This document shows positions 26,450 through 35,219 of a stretch of 64,000 nucleotides of DNA, in pieces. The notes below the pieces were generated by a model. The model was not told the origin of the DNA. It saw nothing but the letters and a program-made list of their open reading frames with translations, and did no database searches. The DNA is from Pseudomonas sp. AOB-7 (lineage in GTDB: Bacteria > Pseudomonadota > Gammaproteobacteria > Pseudomonadales > Pseudomonadaceae), in assembly GCF_003696305.1 (NCBI RefSeq), contig NZ_RFFK01000007.1, forward strand, positions 124,001 through 188,000, given 5' to 3'. The translations under genes and the position numbers were made by a program. Within the stretch, counting starts at the first letter, position 1, and each line of letters opens with the position of its first letter.

Positions 26450-28196
26450 TGTCGTACCAGTCCTTGCCATCCTTGACCACCAAGACGTCTTCCATGATCA
26501 GGTACTGCAGGTCCGAGCCGTAGAACATGTTCAACGCGTCGGTCGGCGAGCAGATCATCGGCTCGCCGCGGCGGTTGAGCGAGGTGTTCAGCGACACGCC
26601 GTTGCCGGTGAGCTGCTCCAGCTGCAGCATCAGGTCGTACCAGCGCGGGTTGTACTCGCGCTTGAGCACCTGGGCGCGCGAGGTGCCGTCCTCGTGCACC
26701 ACTTCGCCGACGCGCTCCTTCCAGCCCTCGTTGACCTCGAAGGTGAAGGTCATGAACGGGCTCGGATGGTCGACCTTGAGCATCTGCGGCGCGACGGTGT
26801 CGAGCATCGACGGGCAGAAGGGGCGCCAGCGCTCGCGGAACTTGATCTGTTCGTTGATGCGGTCGGCCACCCCCGGCACGCTCGGGCAGCCGATGATGGA
26901 GCGGCCGCCGAGGGCGCGCGGACCGAACTCCATACGGCCCTGGAACCAGGCCACCGGGTTGCCGTCGACCATGATCCTGGCGATGCGCTCGGGCACGTTG
27001 TCGATCTGCTTGAATACCGGCTTGCTCGGATGCCGCGCGCAGGCGGCGATCACGTCCTCGTTGGAGTAGGCCGGGCCGAGGTAGACGTGCTCCATCTTCT
27101 CCACCGGCACGCCGCGCTGGTGCGAAACGTAGGCGGCGGCGCCGACCGCGGTGCCGGCATCGCCGGAGGCCGGCTGGACGAACAGTTCCTTGACGTCGTC
27201 GCGGGCGATGATCTTCTGGTTCAGCTTGACGTTCAGCGCGCAGCCGCCGGCGAAGGCGATCTTGCCGGTTTCCTTGAGGATGTCGCCGAGGTAGTACTCC
27301 ATCATCTGCAGCGCCAGCTTCTCGAACAGCGCCTGCATGCTGGCCGCGTAATGGATGTAGGGGTCGTCGGCGATGTCGCCCTGGCGTTTGGGGCCCAGCC
27401 ACTCGATCAGCTTGGGCGAGAAGTAGTAGCCCTTGCCGTTTTCCTTGTAGCGACGGAAACCGATGACGTTGGCGTACTCGGTGTTGATGATCAGCTCGCC
27501 GTTCTCGAACTTGGCCAGGCGCGAGAAGTCGTACTTGGCGGCGTCACCATAGGGCGCCATGCCCATGACCTTGAACTCGCCGTCGAGCATCTCGAAGCCG
27601 AGGAACTCGGTGATCGCGCCGTACAGGCCACCGAGCGAATCCGGGTCAAAGAACTCCTTGATCTTGTGGATCTTGCCGTTCTCGCCCCAGCCGAAGAAGG
27701 TGGTGGCGTACTCGCCCTTGCCGTCGATGCCAAGGATCGCGGTCTTCTCCTTGAAGCCCGAGCAGTGGTAGGCGCTGGAGGCGTGGGCCAGGTGGTGTTC
27801 GACCGGTTCGATCTTCACCTTCTTCAGGTCGAAGCCCAGCTGCACCAGGCACCACTCGATGCGCTTCTTGTAGCGATGGTAACGACGGTTGCCGAACAGG
27901 ATCGCATCGAGGGCGCGATCAGGTGCGTAGGCGTAGCGCTTGGCGTACTGCCAGCGGGCCTTCTCGAAGATGCTGATGGGGGCGAAGGGAATCGCCACCA
28001 CGTCAACGTCGGACGGCTTGATCCCGGCTTGTTCCAGGCAGAACTTGGCCGATTCGTAGGGCATGCGGTTCTTCGCGTGCTTGTCGCGCACGAAGCGCTC
28101 CTCTTCCACCGCCGCGATCAGCTTGCCGTCGATGTACAGCGCGGCGGACGGATCGTGACTGAGGGCGCCGGACAGGCCGAGAATGGTCAGTGCCAC
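26439..28196 (-). CDS. LPS core carbamoyltransferase (NodU/CmcH family)
   Basis: Transfers a carbamoyl group from carbamoyl phosphate to a hydroxyl, here presumably on the inner-core heptose as for PA5005. The 585-residue protein has the two-domain family build: an ASKHA-type N-terminal domain with ILGLSGALSHDPSAAL, VEEERFVRDKHAK and the metal-binding HHLAHASSAYH, and a C-terminal domain with FAGGCALNVKLN, PASGDAGTAVGAA and GPRALGGRSIIG. It lies 12 bases after the two-kinase-domain gene and overlaps the next glycosyltransferase, so it is part of the waa transcript. Confidence 0.9.
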   Translation of the reverse strand: MALTILGLSGALSHDPSAALYIDGKLIAAVEEERFVRDKHAKNRMPYESAKFCLEQAGIKPSDVDVVAIPFAPISIFEKARWQYAKRYAYAPDRALDAILFGNRRYHRYKKRIEWCLVQLGFDLKKVKIEPVEHHLAHASSAYHCSGFKEKTAILGIDGKGEYATTFFGWGENGKIHKIKEFFDPDSLGGLYGAITEFLGFEMLDGEFKVMGMAPYGDAAKYDFSRLAKFENGELIINTEYANVIGFRRYKENGKGYYFSPKLIEWLGPKRQGDIADDPYIHYAASMQALFEKLALQMMEYYLGDILKETGKIAFAGGCALNVKLNQKIIARDDVKELFVQPASGDAGTAVGAAAYVSHQRGVPVEKMEHVYLGPAYSNEDVIAACARHPSKPVFKQIDNVPERIARIMVDGNPVAWFQGRMEFGPRALGGRSIIGCPSVPGVADRINEQIKFRERWRPFCPSMLDTVAPQMLKVDHPSPFMTFTFEVNEGWKERVGEVVHEDGTSRAQVLKREYNPRWYDLMLQLEQLTGNGVSLNTSLNRRGEPMICSPTDALNMFYGSDLQYLIMEDVLVVKDGKDWYDNVG

Positions 28197-28208
28197 AGGT
28201 TTAAGCCT

Positions 28209-29654
28209 CTAATTCGGGCAGGTGCCGGGCACCTGCGGTAAACGTTGGTCGAGCAACTGGTGCAAGGCGCAGTCCGCCGGCCAGTTGCGCAAAAATCGGG
28301 CACGGTCGCGGGCGTAGGCCCGGGCGAAACCGCGCGCACTGCGGTGCTGCTGCATGGCGTCCAGGTCGATCAGCGACCAGGCGCCGCGCTCATCGTCCCA
28401 GAACAGGTTGTGCCCCTTGAAATCACCGTGGCTGATGCGCTCGCGCAACAAGGCGGCGAACAGGCGATCCAGCGCCAGCAGCTCGTTTTCCGGGGGCGAT
28501 CCCTGCAGATGCGCCTGAAAACGCGCGATTATATCCTGCCCGCCGCAATATTCGGTAATCAGGTAGGCGCGCCCGCGCAGCCAGCACCAGCGTCGTTCCA
28601 GCACTGCCAGCGGGCGCGGCGTGGCGATGCCGAGCAGTTCCAGGCGATGGCCTTCGCGCCAGCTGTGCCAGGCCCGGCTGGGCCGCCAGAAGCGCCGCAG
28701 CCAGTGCCCCAGCCCCTTGAGGTTGTAGCGCTTGACCACCAGGGCGCGGCCGCCCAGCTCGATGCGCGCGACGGTGGCGCTGCCGCCGCGCTTGAGCGCC
28801 TGGCCGTCCGCCAGCACGGCATCCGGGGCGTCGAGCAGGGGCTGCAGCTCGGCGGCGCACTCGCGGCGCACCACGCGCAGGCCGAAGGCACCGACCTTCG
28901 CGGCGAACAGGCTGCAGTCGCGACCGACCTTGCGCAGGTAGTCGCGCAGGCGCCAGCGTCGCACTTTTTCCACTTCCTTGAGCAGCGCCTCCAGTGGCAG
29001 CGCGTGCTCGCCGTTGGCCAGCAGGTAGTGGATCAGCAGCTCCTCGGTGAAGGGCGCAAGCTCGGCCGGCAGCTGGGCGAAGAACACCCCGAGGTTCTCC
29101 AGCACCCTGGCTCGCGACAACGGTTGCCCCGGGGTCTCGCCCCGGACGCCGCCACCGTCGATCAGATACAGGCGACCGTCATGCCGCAGCAGGTTGTCCA
29201 GGTGCAGGTCGGCCTGCCACAGGCCCTTGCCGTGCATCTGCGCGATGGCCGTCAGGGCCTCGCCCAGCACCGCCTGCTGGGCGACGGACAGCGGCGCCTC
29301 GCCGGCCACCTCGCGCCAGGCATCCCAGAGGCTGCGTGCGCCATCGAGGTAGTCGAACAGCAGCCAGCCGCCCTGGCCCTGGACAAAGCCCTCGGCCAGC
29401 AGCTCGGGGGTGAGCAAGGCCTGCTCGGCCAGCAGCCGGGCGCCATCCAGCTCGCGGCGAAAATGCCGCTCGGCCTTGCCGCCGACCAGCAACTTGGCCA
29501 GCACCGCCCGCCCTCGCCACTGCGCCAGGCCGACGTAACGCTGCCCCGGCAGCACCCGCAGCCAGCGCTCGACACGCAGCTCGTCGCCCGCCAGCGTCAG
29601 GTTCAGCGGCAGGATCGGTGCACGGCCGCTGCCGGCCAGTTGCTCGAGCCGCAT
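28209..29654 (-). CDS. two-domain LPS kinase-like protein (PA5006 type)
   Basis: A 481-residue protein with two complete kinase-fold cores in tandem. Domain one: Lys54 (AVLAKLLVGG), Asp149 and Asn154 (QADLHLDNLL), Asp166 (YLIDGGG). Domain two: Lys308 (LVVKRYN), Asp411 and Asn416 (SHGDFKGHNLFW), Asp430 (SLIDLDAM). Both match the InaA/Kdo-kinase superfamily. Predicted cytoplasmic, acting on core sugars before MsbA export; the exact phosphorylation site is unknown. The start ATG 29654 overlaps the end of the wapQ-like gene. It matches PA5006 by position and size. Confidence 0.8.
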   Translation of the reverse strand: MRLEQLAGSGRAPILPLNLTLAGDELRVERWLRVLPGQRYVGLAQWRGRAVLAKLLVGGKAERHFRRELDGARLLAEQALLTPELLAEGFVQGQGGWLLFDYLDGARSLWDAWREVAGEAPLSVAQQAVLGEALTAIAQMHGKGLWQADLHLDNLLRHDGRLYLIDGGGVRGETPGQPLSRARVLENLGVFFAQLPAELAPFTEELLIHYLLANGEHALPLEALLKEVEKVRRWRLRDYLRKVGRDCSLFAAKVGAFGLRVVRRECAAELQPLLDAPDAVLADGQALKRGGSATVARIELGGRALVVKRYNLKGLGHWLRRFWRPSRAWHSWREGHRLELLGIATPRPLAVLERRWCWLRGRAYLITEYCGGQDIIARFQAHLQGSPPENELLALDRLFAALLRERISHGDFKGHNLFWDDERGAWSLIDLDAMQQHRSARGFARAYARDRARFLRNWPADCALHQLLDQRLPQVPGTCPN

Positions 29655-30352
29655 CAGCGCGATTCCTTGTGCAGGCGACGGGCGCCCAGGCGGGCGAACC
29701 AGCGTTCGAGGCCGGCCTCGCCGCCCAGGTAGGCGGCCAGCAGCTTGCGCATCTCCGCCTCGCCCCAGGCGCTGGCACGGCGCAGCAGCGGCTCGAGGTC
29801 CTTGATCCGGTCGCGCCGGCCGAGCAGCAGCGGGCGGGTCTTCTCCAGGTCGATCAGCTGCGCGGCGAAGCCCTGCGCGCCCTCGCGCAGGAAGATGTGT
29901 TTGGGGTAGAAGCAGCCGTGCACCTGGCCGGCCTGGTGCAGGCAGCGGGCCAGCTCGGGCCAGCGCGCCAGCCACTGCTCCAGGTCCTGCCAGCCGTCCA
30001 GGGCGCGGGTCAGCAGCACCGCGCGCTGCTCGCCGGGCGCACGGCGCTGGGCGAAGAACACCGCCTGCAGCGCGGGGATGCCCAGTTCGCCATAGCGGCG
30101 GATATTGCGGAACTCGCGGGCGAAGGTGGGCTCGCCGAACGGCTGGCGCAGGCTGCGCCTCAGGTGGTTGCTCTGCCGCTTGAGGTAGAACGCCGAGTCG
30201 CCCAGCTCCAGCCGATAGACGCTGCTCCAGCCGCCGCGCTCGGTGTTGGGCTCGTCCACCGCCTCCAGCCTGAGCGCCCACAATGCCTCGAAACTGGCCA
30301 GGCCGTGCTGCTCCAACAAGGCGCGTTCCTGCGCGGCGATAAAGTCCTTCAT
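29654..30352 (-). CDS. wapQ: WapQ-like LPS kinase-fold protein
   Basis: A 232-residue kinase-fold protein in the place of PA5007. It retains the ATP lysine (Lys58, FYLKRQS) and the second metal aspartate (Asp168, QLIDLEKTR), but the catalytic loop reads VHGCFYPKHIF (His145-Gly-Cys147) with no aspartate where WaaP has NHRDCYICHF. The gene overlaps both neighbours by 1-4 bases, so it is translationally coupled within the waaP-wapP-wapQ series. Symbol assigned by synteny. Confidence 0.65.
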   Translation of the reverse strand: MKDFIAAQERALLEQHGLASFEALWALRLEAVDEPNTERGGWSSVYRLELGDSAFYLKRQSNHLRRSLRQPFGEPTFAREFRNIRRYGELGIPALQAVFFAQRRAPGEQRAVLLTRALDGWQDLEQWLARWPELARCLHQAGQVHGCFYPKHIFLREGAQGFAAQLIDLEKTRPLLLGRRDRIKDLEPLLRRASAWGEAEMRKLLAAYLGGEAGLERWFARLGARRLHKESR

Positions 30353-31086
30353 TCCCTGCCCTCGAAAAACGCCAGTATCTGCCGCAGACGCCGCTTGTCG
30401 CCGGGCGTCAGCCGCGTGCGGCCACGATACTGCAGGTAGAAACGCAGTCGCTGGGTGCGCGACAGCTGGTACTTGGCCACCTTGTCCAGGCAGGCCAGGT
30501 CCTTGACGATGCGATAGCGCAGCAGCGGCCCCCACCAGAAACTGCCGGTGGGGCAGTCGATGAAGAACAGCTCGCCGGCCTGATTGACCAGCAGGTTGCG
30601 CCACTTCAGGTCGTTGTGGGTGAAGTGGTGATCGTGCATCAGGCGGGTGGCGCGGGCCAGTTGCCGACTGATGCCGTCGACCCAGGCCGGGTCGCGCAAG
30701 CGCGCATCCTGGGCATGGGCCAGCGCCGCCAGGTCCAGGGTGCCTTCCAGCTCGCGGGTGATCAACGCGCCGCGGACGAAGGCGCCGGCCTTGCGTTCCA
30801 GGCCATGGGCGACGATGGGCGCGGTGGGGATGCCCCACTTGGCGAAGTGCTTGAGGTTCTGCCACTCGGCCTTGACCCGCGGCCGGCCGACGAAGCGGCG
30901 CAAGCCCTTGCCGGCGCCCCAGTAGCGCTTGACGTAGTAGCGCACGCCGCCGCGCTCGAGGCGGATCACCTCGGACAGCGGATCCCTGGTCAGACGCTCG
31001 CCTTCGAGGGCGAACACCGCCTGCAGGCTGGCGAACTCCACGGCCAGGGCGGCGGGCAGGTCGTCCGCCAGGCGCCATTCGCTCAT
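30349..31086 (-). CDS. wapP: WapP-like LPS core kinase
   Basis: A 245-residue kinase-fold protein in the place of PA5008, directly after waaP with a 4-base overlap. The catalytic set is complete: Lys53 (YYVKRYW), Asp159 and Asn164 (HNDLKWRNLL), Asp177 (FFIDCPTG). It probably phosphorylates an inner-core heptose, as proposed for WapP in P. aeruginosa; direct evidence for the site is not available from sequence. Confidence 0.75.
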   Translation of the reverse strand: MSEWRLADDLPAALAVEFASLQAVFALEGERLTRDPLSEVIRLERGGVRYYVKRYWGAGKGLRRFVGRPRVKAEWQNLKHFAKWGIPTAPIVAHGLERKAGAFVRGALITRELEGTLDLAALAHAQDARLRDPAWVDGISRQLARATRLMHDHHFTHNDLKWRNLLVNQAGELFFIDCPTGSFWWGPLLRYRIVKDLACLDKVAKYQLSRTQRLRFYLQYRGRTRLTPGDKRRLRQILAFFEGRE

Positions 31087-31898
31087 TGCCCGGCCCCCGA
31101 TGCGTACTTGCGCTCATAGCGGCCGCGCAGGCGCTGCGCCTTGCCTTCCAGCCAGGCGAGCAGGCGCGCCTCCTCCTGCAGCACCTGACGCAGCGGCCGT
31201 TGGAAGTAGCCGCGCAGGAAACGCAGCTTGTCGCGGCGGGTCAGGCCGATGTCCAGGGCGGAGAAATACAGCCCGGCCAGGTCCTTGTCGCGCCAGCGCC
31301 GTGGCGTGGCGACGCGCACCTGGGCACGGTGCAGGTCGATCAGCGACAGGCGCAGGGCGTCGGCCGTCGGCGGCCGGTCGGTATGCAGCAGGAAGTGGCA
31401 GATATAGCAGTCGCGGTGATTGACCCCGGCGCGGTGCATGGTGCCGGTCATCTGCGCCACCTCGCGGATCAGCGCCCATTTCAGCTGCGGCGCCGGCGGC
31501 CGCTCGCGCCAGTGCAGGCTGAACTGCTCCAGGTCGACGGTCGGCGCCAGCTCCTCGGTGACGATGAAGGAGTGCTGCCTGGCCGGGTTGGCGCCGCGCT
31601 CGCCGTAGGCCACCGCGGTCATGGTCGCCACGCCGGCCTCGGTCAGACGCTGGATCGCCCGCCACTCCTGGCCGGCGCCGAGCACCGGGGCCTTGGCGCT
31701 GAGCAGGTTCTTGGCGATCTCGCCCCAGCCGACGCCGCGGTGGATCTTGACGAAATAGCCGCGTCCCTCGACCTCGGTGCGCAGCGTGCGGCGCCCTTCC
31801 AGCTCGCGGTAGACCTGCCCCTGCAGCGCCTCGACCGCGGCGAAGGCGTCCTGCCCGGCCCACAGGCGCTTGAACGGCTCGGCGAGGATCAGCTTCAC
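31083..31898 (-). CDS. waaP: lipopolysaccharide core heptose I kinase WaaP
   Basis: Phosphorylates heptose I of the inner core, an essential step in P. aeruginosa. The 271-residue protein carries Lys51 (GYFVKIHRG), the catalytic Asp163 in NHRDCYICHF and Asp188 in SLIDLH. Asp163 has the same number as the residue shown to be needed in P. aeruginosa WaaP. Start GTG 31898 overlaps the waaG stop codon (GTGA), so expression is coupled to waaG. Its C-terminus is Arg/Lys rich. Confidence 0.95.
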   Translation of the reverse strand: MKLILAEPFKRLWAGQDAFAAVEALQGQVYRELEGRRTLRTEVEGRGYFVKIHRGVGWGEIAKNLLSAKAPVLGAGQEWRAIQRLTEAGVATMTAVAYGERGANPARQHSFIVTEELAPTVDLEQFSLHWRERPPAPQLKWALIREVAQMTGTMHRAGVNHRDCYICHFLLHTDRPPTADALRLSLIDLHRAQVRVATPRRWRDKDLAGLYFSALDIGLTRRDKLRFLRGYFQRPLRQVLQEEARLLAWLEGKAQRLRGRYERKYASGAGQ

Positions 31899-33019
31899 GC
31901 GCGGCGCTCCGCCAGGATCACGTCGGCGGCCTTCTGCGGCATGGAGTACAGGTCGGCGCTGTCGGCGTAGGCCAGGCCGTTGCGCCCCCAGAACGCGCGG
32001 CGCTCGGGGTCGGCGAGCATGTCGGCGAGGGTCTGGTTGAGCTGCTCCTGGCGGAACGGGCTGGGTAGCACGCGGCCGCAGTCGGCGTCGGCGATGTAGT
32101 GGGCGTAGCCGCAGACGTCGCTGACCAGCACCGGCAGGCCGGACACCAGCGCCTCCAGCAGCACGGTGCCGGTGTTCTCGTTGTACGCCGGGTGGATCAG
32201 CAGGTCGGCGCCGAGCAGAAAGCGCGGGATATCGCTGCGGCCCTTGAGGATCTGCACCCGATCGGACAGGCCCAGCGCCTTGATCTGCAGCAGGAAGGGC
32301 TTGGGGTCGTCCTGGCCAATGGCGATCAGACGGGTGCGCTGCCTCAGCTCGCGCGGCAGCGAGGCCAGCGCCTTGAGGCTGCGATCCAGGCCCTTGGTCT
32401 TGAAGCCGGAGCCGATCTGCACCAGCAGCAGCTCGTCGTCGGCCAGCTCGAACTCGCGGCGGAACTCGGCGCGGATCTCGGCGGCATTGGCCGGCGCACG
32501 ACGATCCTGGGCAATGCCCGGCGGCAGCAGGTGGAAGCGCTGCAGCGGGGTCTTGTAGTGCTTGACGAACAGCGGCTGCTGCACCTCGGAGATCATCAGG
32601 ATCTCGGTCCTGGACTCCGGCGCGAACACCGCACGCTCGTAGTCGGCGAAGTGCCTGTAGCGCCCCCAGCGCCGGTAGAGCGGGTTGCGCAGGGTCTGTG
32701 CCTTGTCCTCGAAGCAGCCGTCGGCGGCGTAGTAGACGTCCAGGCCCGGCATCTTGTTGAAGCCGATAACCCGGTCGACCGGGTCGCGTTTCAGATCGGC
32801 CTGCAGCCAGGCGCTGAACTTCTCGTTGCGGCGGTGGTTGAACAGCGCCCTGACCGGCGCCACGCGCACGTCGAAGCCGCCCGGGTTGTCGCCTTCCCAG
32901 ATCGGCGTGTAGACGCGGATGGCGTGGCCACGGGACTGGCACTCCAGGGCGATGCGCATGAAGTCGCGCTGTAAGCCGCCAAACGGGAAGTACTTGTAGA
33001 GGACGAAGGCCAGTTGCAT
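31895..33019 (-). CDS. waaG: LPS core glycosyltransferase WaaG
   Basis: GT-B (family 4) enzyme of 374 residues, the same length as E. coli WaaG, which adds the first outer-core sugar (in Pseudomonas a galactosamine is attached to heptose II at this step). It starts MQLAFVLYKYFPFGGLQRDF, the hallmark N-terminus, and has the C-terminal nucleotide-sugar site HPAYNENTGTVLLEALVSGLPV with the E-x7-E motif. It follows a 103-base gap after waaC that contains REP-like repeats, so a partial break in the operon is possible. Confidence 0.95.
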   Translation of the reverse strand: MQLAFVLYKYFPFGGLQRDFMRIALECQSRGHAIRVYTPIWEGDNPGGFDVRVAPVRALFNHRRNEKFSAWLQADLKRDPVDRVIGFNKMPGLDVYYAADGCFEDKAQTLRNPLYRRWGRYRHFADYERAVFAPESRTEILMISEVQQPLFVKHYKTPLQRFHLLPPGIAQDRRAPANAAEIRAEFRREFELADDELLLVQIGSGFKTKGLDRSLKALASLPRELRQRTRLIAIGQDDPKPFLLQIKALGLSDRVQILKGRSDIPRFLLGADLLIHPAYNENTGTVLLEALVSGLPVLVSDVCGYAHYIADADCGRVLPSPFRQEQLNQTLADMLADPERRAFWGRNGLAYADSADLYSMPQKAADVILAERRA

Positions 33020-33036
33020 CAGTGATGTTCCCTGAG

Positions 33037-33109
33037 GGTAGGTTGGCGCCGAGCGTGCGAAGTCCAACGATAGGCCGATTCGGGCGTCGCCGCGCTCGGC
33101 AACCTGCGA
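33037..33109. repeat. REP-like inverted pair between waaC and waaG
   Basis: GGTAGGTTGGCGCCGAGCG...CCAACGA (left) and, inverted, CGGGCGTCGCCGCGCTCGGCAACCTGCGA (right). It is the same family as the pair at 12442-12530: both contain GGTTGGCGCCGAGCG or its complement. It fills almost all of the 103-base gap inside the waa gene series. Confidence 0.6.
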
Positions 33110-33122
33110 TTGCATGACGGCA

Positions 33123-34124
33123 TCAGAGGGTCTCCGGCGCCAGCAACAGCGCCTCCAGTTCGGTGCCCACGCGCTCGGCGTCCAGGCCGTCGAAACAGGG
33201 TGTATGGCGATCGCCGCTGCCGGCGCCGGGGCCGCTGGCGCACAGGTGAACCTGGCTGCGGCCGTAGGCGCCGACCTTGCCCGGCAGCGTCGGGCCGTAC
33301 AGCGAGATGCTCGGCACATCCAGCGCCGCGGCCAGGTGGCCGAGGCCGGTGTCCACCGCCACGCAGGCGCTGGCGCCGGCGATCACCTTGGCCACCCCGG
33401 CCAGGTTCAACTTCGGCAGCACGGCGGCATGGGTCAGGCCGGCGGCGATGCGCTCGGCGCGCGCCTTCTCCGTCTCGTTGCCCCAGGGCAGGCGCACCGC
33501 CCAGCCGAGGGCGTCCATGCGCTCGGCCAGGGCGCGCCAGTTGGCCTCCGGCCAGTGCTTGCTGGCCCAGGTGGTGCCGTGCAGAAACAGCAGATAGGGC
33601 TGCGCGGCGCCGTCCGCCATCGCCGCGCGGTTCAGCCCGTAATCGCCGGTGCCGGCCGGCAACGGGTAATCCAGCGCCTGGGCGAACAGCTGGCGCACCC
33701 GCTCCAGCGCGTGCTGATCCTTGGCCACCGCGTAACGGCGGTCGTAGAAACGGCTGGCCAGCGGCTCGCGCGCCGAATCGCGATCCAGCCCGGCCACCGG
33801 CGCCTTGACGTAACGGGTCAGCCAGGCGCTTTTAAGCAGGCCCTGGGCGTCGATCACCAGGTCGTAGCGGGTCTCGCCCAGGCGCTGCTTGAAGCGTTTC
33901 CACTCACCGCTGCGCCAGGTGCGCAGCGGATGCTGGCGCCAGCGGCGGATGGCCACCGGAATCACCTGGGCCACGGCCGGGTGCCAGGCGGGGATCTCGG
34001 CGAAGCCCTCCTCCACCACCCAGTCGAAGCGGATGCCGGGAATCGCCCGCGCCGCATCGGTGAGCGCCGGCAGGGTATGCACCACGTCGCCCAGCGACGA
34101 GGTCTTGACGATCAGTACCCGCAC
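33123..34124 (-). CDS. waaC: LPS heptosyltransferase I
   Basis: Adds the first L-glycero-D-manno-heptose to Kdo2-lipid A (GT family 9). The 333-residue protein begins MRVLIVKTSSLGDVVHTLPA and contains LVIDAQGLLKSAW, LFLHGTTWASKHWPE and the donor-site CVAVDTGLGHLAAALD. Start GTG 34124 overlaps the waaF stop codon (TAGTG). Order waaF-waaC-waaG-waaP is that of P. aeruginosa. Confidence 0.96.
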   Translation of the reverse strand: MRVLIVKTSSLGDVVHTLPALTDAARAIPGIRFDWVVEEGFAEIPAWHPAVAQVIPVAIRRWRQHPLRTWRSGEWKRFKQRLGETRYDLVIDAQGLLKSAWLTRYVKAPVAGLDRDSAREPLASRFYDRRYAVAKDQHALERVRQLFAQALDYPLPAGTGDYGLNRAAMADGAAQPYLLFLHGTTWASKHWPEANWRALAERMDALGWAVRLPWGNETEKARAERIAAGLTHAAVLPKLNLAGVAKVIAGASACVAVDTGLGHLAAALDVPSISLYGPTLPGKVGAYGRSQVHLCASGPGAGSGDRHTPCFDGLDAERVGTELEALLLAPETL

Positions 34125-35158
34125 TACTCGACCTCGACCGGGTCGCCCACCAGGCGATCGAGGGCCTCGATCACCGGCCGCGGCTTGAGTTCGCGCAGGC
34201 AGTTATAGTGGCCGAAGCGGCAGGTGCGGTCGAAGCAGGGGCTGCAGTCCAGACCCAGGCGGACGATCTCGACCTGGTCGGCCAGGGCCGGGGTGAAGCC
34301 CGGCGAGGTGGAGCCGTACACCGCCACCAGCGGCCGGTTGAGCGCCGCCGCCACGTGCATCAGCCCGGAATCGTTGGACACCACCGCGCCGGCCGCCGAC
34401 ATCAGGTCGATGGCCTCGGCCAGGCTGGTCTGCCCGGAGAGGTTGACCACCTCCTCGCGCAGCCCGGGAATCAGGCGCATGCGGATGTCCTCGCCGCCGG
34501 CGTGGTCGTTCTTCGAGCCGAACAGCCACACCTGCCAGCCGGCGCGGATCTTGATCTCGGCCACCTTGGCGTAGTGCTCGGCCGGCCAGCGCTTGGCCTC
34601 GCCGAACTCGGCGCCGGAGCACAGCGCCAGCACCGGGCGATCCAACTGCAGCTCGAACTTGGCCAGCGCCGCCTGACGACTGCCCTCATCGATTCGCAGA
34701 CGCGGCTGCGGATAAGGCTGAGGAATCTCGGCGCCATCTTCATAGGCCAGCGCCATAAAGCGCTCGATCATCAGCGGATAGCGGTCTTTGTCCAGCGTGC
34801 GGATATCGTTGAGCAGGCCGTAGCGCAGCTCGCCCTTCCAGCCGGTGCGCTGGGGGATGCCGGCGAACCAGGGCACCAGCGCGGATTTCAGCGAATTGGG
34901 CAGCAGGATCGCCTGGTCGTACTGACCGGCCAGCGACTTGCCGATGCGCCGGCGGGTGGCCAGCTCGAGCACGCCATGGCCGAGCGGCAGGCTCAGGGCG
35001 GCGCGCACCTCGGGCATGCGCTCGAGAATCGGCCGGCTCCAGTCGGGCGCCAGCACGTCGATCTCGCAGTCGGGATGGCGCCGTTTCAGACACTGGAACA
35101 GGGTCTGCGCCATTACCATGTCACCGACCCAACTGGGGCCAACGATGAGTATTTTCAT
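34124..35158 (-). CDS. waaF: LPS heptosyltransferase II
   Basis: Adds the second heptose of the inner core (GT family 9). 344 residues, beginning MKILIVGPSWVGDMVMAQTLF, with AILLPNSLKSALVPWFAGI, CSGAEFGEAKRWP and VSNDSGLMHVAAALN, all typical of WaaF. First gene of the minus-strand waaF-C-G-P series, 61 bases after ilvE, from which it is separated by a strong hairpin. Confidence 0.97.
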   Translation of the reverse strand: MKILIVGPSWVGDMVMAQTLFQCLKRRHPDCEIDVLAPDWSRPILERMPEVRAALSLPLGHGVLELATRRRIGKSLAGQYDQAILLPNSLKSALVPWFAGIPQRTGWKGELRYGLLNDIRTLDKDRYPLMIERFMALAYEDGAEIPQPYPQPRLRIDEGSRQAALAKFELQLDRPVLALCSGAEFGEAKRWPAEHYAKVAEIKIRAGWQVWLFGSKNDHAGGEDIRMRLIPGLREEVVNLSGQTSLAEAIDLMSAAGAVVSNDSGLMHVAAALNRPLVAVYGSTSPGFTPALADQVEIVRLGLDCSPCFDRTCRFGHYNCLRELKPRPVIEALDRLVGDPVEVE

Positions 35159-35176
35159 TCTTTATCCAGAAACGAC

Positions 35177-35200
35177 CGGGGAGGCTCTCGCGCCTCCCCG
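35177..35200 (-). terminator. hairpin between ilvE and waaF
   Basis: CGGGGAGGC-TCTCGC-GCCTCCCCG is a perfect 9-bp stem just after the ilvE stop. On the minus strand it is followed by GTCGTTTC, not a long T-run, so it may terminate only part of the transcripts and let some continue into waaF. Confidence 0.55.
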
Positions 35201-35219
35201 TCATACCCTTGACGACCGG

